Shown one piece after another: positions 1 through 5,827 of a stretch of DNA of 18,317 bases. The notes below the pieces were generated by a model. It was given only the letters and a program-made list of their open reading frames with translations. It made no database searches and had not been told where the DNA came from. Positions within the stretch are counted from its first letter, which is position 1, and every line of letters begins with the position of its first letter. Position numbers and translations under genes: made by a program. This DNA comes from JAZQLP01 sp045629205 (GTDB taxonomy: Bacteria; Bacillota; Clostridia; Oscillospirales; UBA644): assembly GCA_045629205.1 (NCBI GenBank), contig JAZQQT010000142.1:1-18317 (forward strand), in the 5' to 3' direction.

Positions 1-68
1 GGAACAATTACTATATGGTACTTGCATAACCATTTTGTATGTGATAAACTATTTGTGCTATTAGCCAT
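1..68 (-). CDS. tnpA: IS200/IS605-family transposase TnpA, N-terminal fragment (runs off left edge)
   Basis: Only the first 22 codons are in the window, reading leftwards from an ATG at 68-66. They encode MANSTNSLSHTKWLCKYHIV followed by Ile-Val, and the reading frame is open at the edge. This start is highly characteristic of small (about 150 residue) Y1-type transposases of the IS200 group, which move single-stranded DNA using one catalytic tyrosine; the HUH motif and the tyrosine lie outside the window. An AAAGGAGA ribosome-binding site ends five bases before the ATG. It sits inside a hairpin arm, as in classical IS200 elements. Whether the complete gene is intact cannot be judged here. 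Confidence 0.9.
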   Translation of the reverse strand, partial: MANSTNSLSHTKWLCKYHIVIV

Positions 69-131
69 AAAAATCTCCTTTCGTAGTACTCTAAGACTTG
101 AACACCTTATTGTACCACATGGGAGATTTTT
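69..131 (-). promoter_or_regulatory. 5' leader hairpin of tnpA that hides the ribosome-binding site
   Basis: AAAAATCTCC at 69-78 is perfectly complementary to GGAGATTTTT at 122-131. In the tnpA transcript the 3' arm contains the GGAG of the ribosome-binding site, so the folded leader would block translation. Known IS200 elements carry such a leader structure, which keeps transposase low and stops read-through from neighbouring genes. The loop of 43 bases may fold further. Confidence 0.75.
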
Positions 132-138
132 TTGGTGT

Positions 139-206
139 AACCACCGATGCGCACCCTCATAGCGGGTGGTTGATTGGCTTGCACATGCGCAAGCCTGCCT
201 AAAGGC
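139..206 (-). other. Probable left-end hairpins of the IS200-like element
   Basis: Three stem-loops lie in a row between the tnpA leader and the next gene's terminator. The first pairs AACCACC 139-145 with GGTGGTT 165-171. The second pairs GGCTTGC 176-182 with GCAAGCC 189-195 around a six-base loop. The third is a short GCCT/AGGC hairpin at 197-206. IS200/IS605 transposases recognise subterminal hairpins instead of long inverted repeats, so these are good candidates for the left end; the element boundary would then fall near 207-217. The assignment is by position and structure only. Confidence 0.5.
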
Positions 207-217
207 GTAATTTAATG

Positions 218-248
218 AAAGAGCCGCAGTTTTTCACTGCGGCGCTTT
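218..248 (-). terminator. Hairpin terminator of the 8095-261 gene string
   Basis: GCCGCAGT 223-230 pairs with ACTGCGGC 236-243 around a five-base loop. After one mismatch the stem continues with AAAG 218-221 against CTTT 245-248. On the minus strand it lies 12 bases after the stop codon of the last SGNH hydrolase and is followed by a moderately U-rich stretch. Read from the plus strand it also ends in a short T run, so it may work in both directions. Confidence 0.65.
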
Positions 249-260
249 TGTTCTGTATTA

Positions 261-902
261 TTATTTATTCAGATATTCGATTATCTGGTCTTTGATCTGT
301 TTCATACCGAGCGCCGTCGGATGTCCGCCGACAAGATCAAGATTCGCAAGCTGCAGACAATCTGCTCCGTAATGCTGGCAGGCTGTTACCATCCCGTCGG
401 CAATCGCCTGCTTCATATCCATATTTATCACGTTGATTATTCTTATGTCCTTTCCGGAACTGCGGATGTGATCCAGAATACGGCAAAACGCAGGCAGACA
501 GTAGCAGCAGTCTTCTTCGGTCCAGCCGGAATATTGCACCTCTCCGACAGGCGAATCTGCCCACCAGTCGTTTGTCGCGCCGAGAATGATTACGGTATCT
601 ATTTTTTCGCCGAGGCATTCTCCGTCGACAAGGCTCTTTTGAATACGATATACAAAAGATTGCTCGGGAACAATGCCTTCATACCACGAATAACAAACAG
701 TTGAGCCCGACCAACTGTAATTCATAACGAGATTCGCACCGGTTTCGGAAATAAGCATATGCCACCACGTATCTTCCACACGGGTCACATCTATATAATC
801 AGCCATCGGTTCATAATATGCGGGACAGTCACTCGGATTATATCCGAGAAACGTTGAATAACTGTCACCGAGAATATAAACGTTACCGAGATTCTTTGCC
901 AT
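261..902 (-). CDS. SGNH/GDSL-family hydrolase, last gene of the string
   Basis: This 213-residue protein belongs to the SGNH/GDSL esterase-lipase superfamily. Block I is LGDSYS, with the predicted nucleophile Ser14. A block II-like glycine lies in NYSWSGST, block III is ILGATNDWW (Asn111), and the block V histidine is His194 in GGHPT. The usual Asp three residues before that histidine is replaced by valine; an Asp lies five residues before it, so the catalytic acid is atypical. I chose ATG 902-900 because a GAGGTG ribosome-binding site precedes it at good distance; a GTG two codons upstream would overlap that site. No signal peptide is visible, so it is probably cytoplasmic. It follows the next SGNH hydrolase by 11 bases and is surely cotranscribed with it. 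The substrate is unknown; deacylation of a glycan or lipid is the family norm. Confidence 0.85.
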   Translation of the reverse strand: MAKNLGNVYILGDSYSTFLGYNPSDCPAYYEPMADYIDVTRVEDTWWHMLISETGANLVMNYSWSGSTVCYSWYEGIVPEQSFVYRIQKSLVDGECLGEKIDTVIILGATNDWWADSPVGEVQYSGWTEEDCCYCLPAFCRILDHIRSSGKDIRIINVINMDMKQAIADGMVTACQHYGADCLQLANLDLVGGHPTALGMKQIKDQIIEYLNK

Positions 903-913
903 AAACACCTCTA

Positions 914-1582
914 TTATTGCAAATCACATTTTTTATCGTAGTCGAATCCGCATTTGCTCAAAAATTCTTTTGCCATAAGCGTTGCGCCCATCTGATTCGG
1001 ATGGATCCTGTCCCATGCTATACAGGAAGAATGTCTGATTTTGCAGAAATCCGAATACATCTTCTGGAAATCAACAAAAATACAACCGTATTTGTCGGAA
1101 AGTTTTTTGCAAATGGCGCAGTATTCGTCAATTCTTGCCCGCATCATATCTTTTTCGTTTGGTTCCATATAATACGGAGTAATCATAAAAATACCCTTAA
1201 CGCTGTCTTTTACCGCAAGAATCATCTTTTCGAGATTTGCTTCGTATTCATCAGGCAAAACGTGTGTGTCGGGCATTGCGGGACAATCAAACTGACGCCA
1301 TACGTCGTTGATGCCGATACAGATGGAAACCCAATCCGGTTTGAGTGAAACAACATCACGGTCATATCTTGAAAGCAGGTCTCTGCTTGTATCTCCGGAA
1401 ATACCCGAATTGGTCACTCTTATATTCAGTTCCGGATACCAAGCGACAAGCATATTTTCAATTACTCTTACGTAACTTCTGCCTACATTGTCGAACAGGC
1501 CTTCTCCCACAGGACAACTGCTTCCCATATCGGTTACGGAATCACCCGCAAAAACTATTCTGTCGAAATTCTGAAAAATCAT
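914..1582 (-). CDS. SGNH/GDSL-family hydrolase (esterase)
   Basis: This 222-residue enzyme carries the full SGNH signature: FAGDSVTDMG with nucleophile Ser15, Gly63 in GISGDTSRD, Asn92 in CIGINDVWR, and the Asp191/His194 pair in WDRIHPNQMG. These are the four conserved blocks of the superfamily that includes lysophospholipase/thioesterase and carbohydrate acetylesterases, so it is predicted to be an active serine esterase. There is no signal peptide. A GGAGG ribosome-binding site stands five bases before the ATG. Its sequence is clearly different from the neighbouring SGNH hydrolase (the acid residue differs), so they are not a recent duplication. It has its own probable promoter in the gap upstream. 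The substrate cannot be inferred from the sequence. Confidence 0.9.
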   Translation of the reverse strand: MIFQNFDRIVFAGDSVTDMGSSCPVGEGLFDNVGRSYVRVIENMLVAWYPELNIRVTNSGISGDTSRDLLSRYDRDVVSLKPDWVSICIGINDVWRQFDCPAMPDTHVLPDEYEANLEKMILAVKDSVKGIFMITPYYMEPNEKDMMRARIDEYCAICKKLSDKYGCIFVDFQKMYSDFCKIRHSSCIAWDRIHPNQMGATLMAKEFLSKCGFDYDKKCDLQ

Positions 1583-1613
1583 ATTGACCTCCGAAAAACA
1601 TTATTTCCAAAAC

Positions 1614-1641
1614 AGTATATCACAAATAAAAAGAATTTCAA
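1614..1641 (-). promoter_or_regulatory. Probable sigma-A promoter for the two SGNH hydrolase genes
   Basis: On the minus strand TTGAAA (1641-1636) and TATACT (1619-1614) are separated by 16 bases and lie 31 bases before the ATG of the first SGNH hydrolase. Each hexamer is one base from consensus. Together with the 71-base gap after the upstream gene, this suggests the hydrolases can be transcribed separately from the larger string. Confidence 0.6.
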
Positions 1642-1653
1642 TACGATAACGAT

Positions 1654-4600
1654 TTATCGGACAAATCCGTATTCGCTCATTTCATTATCCGAAAGACCGA
1701 AATACGATTTTACCTGAGAATAAATACTCTTTTCCCTGGCAGAAATAAAATCGCGCAATTCCTGCAATCCGCTTGTATATGAAGAATATTTATGATTCCA
1801 CCGTTGTGCGTCACGTTTCATTTCTTCACCGATTGCGGTATCGAATATGTCGATGTAAGCATTGACCACGTCCGGTGTCCAGACTTCATTCATCTGACGG
1901 GCAAGTTCGGAAATAAACGCTTCTTTAAAATCATCATTTTTGAGGAGGGCGTTTATCAACGTTGTTGGAAACCTGTCGGACGATCCCGTTCCCGCAGGAT
2001 TAAGATGTTCTTGCACGGTGGGGTTTGTCGGGAACTTAAATGCCTGATCGACATCATACATTATCCAACGCCATTTACCGTCACCCGCTTTGAAAAACTT
2101 TATATTGCCGTTATCGCTGTTTGCGATGCAGATTTCGGCAACGATATATTTCATATAATCATCAATGTCCACCATTGATGACACATATTCATAATATTCT
2201 TCATTTGAAAGATTGTGAGAAACGACATATTTGATTATTTTCTGATAATCGGCGCAGGTAACTCCGCCGGCGGTACATACCTGAACATCGGATGCCCGAA
2301 CGCCGTAATGCCCCGCAACATAATGCTCGCTGATTTTTTCACGGATATAATAAACGCCCCAGTATTCACCGTTTATATAAAGCACGACAGGACGGTGATT
2401 CTGAACGTCAAGTCCGAGATAATCCGAAGCGATCGACGTAATCATAGCATCCCGCATCGCGGTTTTGTTCCAGTCCTGACCGGTATTTCGCAGAACGAAA
2501 GACTCGAAACATGAGAGCTCGTCATCTTCAAACAGTTGATAATCGAGTTCACCTTTTCCGTATTTCGCCCGGAAATAACAGGCAATGGATTTTTTAGCCA
2601 AGGCCCGTGAAAATCCGCCGAAAATCTTTATACCGCAGTTTTGTGAAAAGCCGTCGCCCTCAAACGGGAAAAACGATACCGACGCCGGACGTTCCCAATC
2701 CTTATGGTAATTTGCTCCCTCATATGGGAATTCACTGCTTGCGCCCGGACCTGTCGCATATATTCCGGTATTGTAATCCCAAAGATTTGAAGGTGTTGTA
2801 ACCAAAGTAACGACTTCAAGTGTATTATTTTCGTTAATAATATAAGTAAAATCGGCAATACCGCTCTTCTTTTTCCCTTCTTCTATACATATGGCACGAA
2901 TAACCGACGTTGATTCAAGTGTAATAGGTCCGGTATAAAGTATAGATTCCGAAGTCGGTTCGGTGCAATCAAGTGTGTAATATATTTTCCCTTTTCCCGA
3001 CAGTTCGACGGATAATGAATCTATACCGTTATATACGCCCTGCGCAACGGAAACGACAGGGATATCGGAATCTCTTTCTGTCTCCTGAGCGTTTTTTGTT
3101 CCCGGAGTCGGTTTTTCGAGCAGCGCGCAGTAATCTTTACCGTTCGGACGACCGAAAGAAGCATTTTCGCCGAGTTCCGGAAGAGCAATATAATCGACTA
3201 TGGTTTCACCATATGAAAGAACGACGGTTTCTCCGGCGGAAGAAAGCGCAAATCCCGCAGAATAGTATCCCGATACCGGTTCCTTCGTAAGTATGACTGT
3301 TTTATATTCACCGGGTTTAAGAGATATACCGTCGAGCGCTGCTTTTGTCGGTTTCTTCGGATTATCGGAGATATACCAACCGGTCAGGTCAACCGTTTCT
3401 TCCGTTCTGTTATGTATCTCCACAAAATCGCAATACGAACCGTTGCCGAGTTTGAGATATTTTGTATTTATCGACACAGCCTCGCTGAGTTCGATTATTT
3501 CGGGGCGGACGGATTTCGCATACATATCCCGACCGTCTGAGGTATTCCGATATCCGAGAGTAATCATATCTGTGTCATCGTAAAAAACTTCACCGTCACA
3601 TACGAAGCGGGAACGCGAACAGCCTCTGCCCGCGGAATTGCAGAGAATGTAATCACCGTGCTTAAACTCCGGCGACGTGAGAAAAACATACTCATCGGGA
3701 GAAAGTCCGAATCCGGTTGCATGTTCGTCGTCAGACACCTCACAATAAAGAAGGAGGCACTCTCCCGGAGCAATCTCTCTTGACGGAATCGCAAACCGCA
3801 GAGGATTGTCGATGCTGTCGCTGATAAACCATCCGTCAGTGGAAACAGTCTTGTCTGAAACATTGCATATTTCAACGACATCGCGAAGTTTACCGCAGAA
3901 AGGCGTAAGATCGTTTGAAAACAGTATTTCGCTGATTACAAGCGTCGGGTTTTCATCTGTCAGCGAAAGCAGAAAAGCCTCTCTTCCGCTTTCATCATTT
4001 TCAAAGCCCGGCGTTGCAGGCATGATTTCATATCTTATCCCGCCGTCTTCGGCCTCGGTTCTCGATAACGAATACCCGTCGGGACCGTCCTCCGCTACCA
4101 CGGTCACTCTTTTTGAGCCGTTTGAAAGAATTATTTTTTCTCCCGCGGATATTCCGAAGGCAGCCTGCATGTAAGCCCCCTGCCGATATTCCTCCGATGC
4201 GAAAACCAACGCTATTTCACCGGATTCAAGTTCAATATCCGGGAAAGAGTATTTTGTCAAATCATTTTCACTGTCCGAAAGATACCACCCGAGAAGAGAG
4301 ATTTTCGTATCGGAAACGTTTTTTATTTCGATAATATCACCGAAATTCCCGTTTTTGTCGGGAAGCGTCGAACGGTTGGCAATAAATATTTCATTTATAA
4401 TAAGTGTTCCGGAATTTGATTGATGACGGTTAAGAAAAGCGTTGACACCGTCTTCCGTATTCGGAAATCCGGGAGAGGCTTTTGACGAAAGAACGTAACC
4501 GCGATCCGACAGCAGCATAACTTCATCTTTTTCGGTTGCGACTGTGGAAACGGAGGCAACACAACGGCCGTTAGGGTCAATAAGCCCTATATATTCACCC

Positions 4601-4956
4601 CCGTCGGATGAAAGTCTGAACGGAACATTGTTACCATCACAAAAAACAACGAGATATTCACCGGATTTAAATTCGATTTCCCCGAAAACATAGCAAACGG
4701 AATTGTTCCTTTCATTTGAAAGACCGAATTCCGTGAGCATAAATGACTCCCCTGCATTGAAAAATTCCACATAGTCACTGTAGCAGCCGTTTTCATCGGC
4801 GATGACAGTGCTGTTTGCCGAACATATTTCGGTTATTTTAACCTTAATATCAGGGGTCGATCCGGAAAAAAAACACAGCAAAACAACCGCACACAAAATT
4901 AAGCATGCAGCTGAACAAATCAATATAATTTTTTTTGTTCTGCTTTGTTCGGTCAT
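1654..4956 (-). CDS. Membrane-anchored lamin-tail-domain protein with C-terminal CotH kinase domain
   Basis: This 1100-residue protein begins with a short basic stretch and one hydrophobic segment (about residues 9-30) without a lipobox, so it is an N-in anchor or a signal peptide. Four lamin-tail-domain-like repeats follow at about 38-170, 183-320, 337-475 and 485-620, each with the pattern I-x-E-I, a D-x-V/I-E-I/F core, GWYLSD-like and PGE/SGE motifs. A chitobiase/hexosaminidase C-terminal-like module (about 645-705; YYTLDCTEPT) and a CotH domain (about 715-1085) complete it. CotH is an atypical protein kinase known from spore coats; INGEYWGVYYIREK (861-874) and the metal-site-like YDVDQAF (967-973) match its conserved core. 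It starts 27 bases after darA, in the same frame, with no clear ribosome-binding site. I infer extracytoplasmic, surface-linked phosphorylation or adhesion; partners and substrate are unknown. Confidence 0.85.
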   Translation of the reverse strand: MTEQSRTKKIILICSAACLILCAVVLLCFFSGSTPDIKVKITEICSANSTVIADENGCYSDYVEFFNAGESFMLTEFGLSNERNNSVCYVFGEIEFKSGEYLVVFCDGNNVPFRLSSDGGEYIGLIDPNGRCVASVSTVATEKDEVMLLSDRGYVLSSKASPGFPNTEDGVNAFLNRHQSNSGTLIINEIFIANRSTLPDKNGNFGDIIEIKNVSDTKISLLGWYLSDSENDLTKYSFPDIELESGEIALVFASEEYRQGAYMQAAFGISAGEKIILSNGSKRVTVVAEDGPDGYSLSRTEAEDGGIRYEIMPATPGFENDESGREAFLLSLTDENPTLVISEILFSNDLTPFCGKLRDVVEICNVSDKTVSTDGWFISDSIDNPLRFAIPSREIAPGECLLLYCEVSDDEHATGFGLSPDEYVFLTSPEFKHGDYILCNSAGRGCSRSRFVCDGEVFYDDTDMITLGYRNTSDGRDMYAKSVRPEIIELSEAVSINTKYLKLGNGSYCDFVEIHNRTEETVDLTGWYISDNPKKPTKAALDGISLKPGEYKTVILTKEPVSGYYSAGFALSSAGETVVLSYGETIVDYIALPELGENASFGRPNGKDYCALLEKPTPGTKNAQETERDSDIPVVSVAQGVYNGIDSLSVELSGKGKIYYTLDCTEPTSESILYTGPITLESTSVIRAICIEEGKKKSGIADFTYIINENNTLEVVTLVTTPSNLWDYNTGIYATGPGASSEFPYEGANYHKDWERPASVSFFPFEGDGFSQNCGIKIFGGFSRALAKKSIACYFRAKYGKGELDYQLFEDDELSCFESFVLRNTGQDWNKTAMRDAMITSIASDYLGLDVQNHRPVVLYINGEYWGVYYIREKISEHYVAGHYGVRASDVQVCTAGGVTCADYQKIIKYVVSHNLSNEEYYEYVSSMVDIDDYMKYIVAEICIANSDNGNIKFFKAGDGKWRWIMYDVDQAFKFPTNPTVQEHLNPAGTGSSDRFPTTLINALLKNDDFKEAFISELARQMNEVWTPDVVNAYIDIFDTAIGEEMKRDAQRWNHKYSSYTSGLQELRDFISAREKSIYSQVKSYFGLSDNEMSEYGFVR

Positions 4957-4983
4957 TTCAGCTGTATATTGAGAATCGGCAAA

Positions 4984-5310
4984 TCAAAGTTTTACAGTTT
5001 CATCTACGCTGAGAACAAAAATCGTCGCGCCGCCTACGATTATCTCGTTCGGAATACTGCTCTGACGTAATCCCTGACCCAAAGCCTCTGTAGGAGAAAC
5101 CGACTGTTTACGCGTTACACAGTATTGTTTGAATATTTCCTTCACTTCTTCCACTTTTTCATCTTCCGTTCCAATCAGAAGCGTAGTGTTGCCGACCATA
5201 AGAAATCCGCCGGTGGTGGAAAGTTTTGTAACAAAAAATCCCTTTTGTGTCAAAGCGGAGGAGACGATTGCGCTGTCGTCGTTATGAACAATGGCAAAGA
5301 CTAATTTCAT
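4984..5310 (-). CDS. darA: Cyclic-di-AMP receptor DarA (PstA/YaaQ family)
   Basis: The 108-residue product matches the PII-like cyclic-di-AMP receptors of Bacillota over its whole length (B. subtilis DarA is about 109 residues). Seen here are MKLVFAIVHNDDS at the start, TKLSTTGGFLMVGNTT (28-43), IGTEDEKV and the C-terminal VGGATIFVL (92-100), all family hallmarks. These proteins form trimers that bind cyclic-di-AMP between subunits; their downstream target is not settled. An AGAAAGG ribosome-binding site lies eight bases before the ATG. In Bacillus the gene sits near tmk and holB; here it lies between a DUF1854 gene (24 bases upstream) and a CotH/lamin-tail gene, which is unusual. Identity is secure; its role in this string is inference. 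Confidence 0.95.
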   Translation of the reverse strand: MKLVFAIVHNDDSAIVSSALTQKGFFVTKLSTTGGFLMVGNTTLLIGTEDEKVEEVKEIFKQYCVTRKQSVSPTEALGQGLRQSSIPNEIIVGGATIFVLSVDETVKL

Positions 5311-5334
5311 TTTAATACCCTTTCTGTTTTTGAA

Positions 5335-5823
5335 TTATAAATAGAAATTGATAATCTGTTTTGTTTTATTATCGGTTTCGCCGATATCCGGAATTTCATA
5401 CCTGTTATCATCGTTATCACGGAAAAGGACTCTTTTCCCAAAGGTGATTTTGATTTGCTGAATGGTATTTCTGATTTCGATCAAACATTCGCCGCGATCT
5501 GTTTCGCAATAAAACTTTGTGATTCCGAACTTTTCTTCGGTGTTGATTATTCGCTTGATTTTAGGAATATGATAATACTCTTCAAGGCAAGAAGAGATTA
5601 TGTCCCGTTCTTCTTTATTAAGAGTGGCTAGATTTCGTATAACCGCAATCTCGTTGCCGTCACTGTCCAGAAGAGTGATATATCTGCTGACGCCGGTCAT
5701 GGGAAAAAGTCTTCTCGGTTCAAGTCCTTCAAAATGTCTGCCGTCATAGAGATCCATATCAACAGTTGTTATATCTGTTTTTGTAAATTTCGCGATATCA
5801 CCGTCTATGTAGATACGTTCCAT
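5335..5823 (-). CDS. DUF1854-family protein paired with the ABC exporter
   Basis: This 162-residue protein matches the DUF1854 family: LEPRRLFPMTG (34-44), ITLLDSDGNEIAVI (49-62), L-N-K-E-E-R-D-I (68-75), the Tyr-His-Ile-Pro-Lys-Ile segment (84-89), ETDRGE (107-112) and the closing DNRYEIPDI (139-147). DUF1854 proteins are recurrently encoded beside ABC exporters; in some proteobacteria the pair is named after nearby cyanophycin genes, but none are visible here. The ATG at 5823 lies four bases after the exporter stop codon, with an AGAAAGG site about 13 bases upstream, pointing to coupled translation. An upstream extension in the same frame would run through the exporter's coding end and is not credible. 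It is soluble with no membrane segment. I infer a regulatory or accessory subunit of the exporter; the biochemistry is unknown. Confidence 0.85.
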   Translation of the reverse strand: MERIYIDGDIAKFTKTDITTVDMDLYDGRHFEGLEPRRLFPMTGVSRYITLLDSDGNEIAVIRNLATLNKEERDIISSCLEEYYHIPKIKRIINTEEKFGITKFYCETDRGECLIEIRNTIQQIKITFGKRVLFRDNDDNRYEIPDIGETDNKTKQIINFYL

Positions 5824-5827
5824 ACTG

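Noticed and set aside
139..206. Possible tRNA or small RNA gene because of three consecutive stem-loops
   Set aside because: No cloverleaf, T-loop or anticodon arm can be drawn, and the position next to tnpA fits transposon-end hairpins better.
321..704. Plus-strand open frame opposite the first SGNH hydrolase
   Set aside because: It lies wholly inside a gene with clear catalytic motifs on the other strand, has no ribosome-binding site, and its translation resembles no protein family.
1644..1659. CGATAA/TTATCG hairpin at the stop codon of the CotH gene as a terminator
   Set aside because: The stem is six bases with little GC, it includes the stop codon, and no U run follows on the minus strand.
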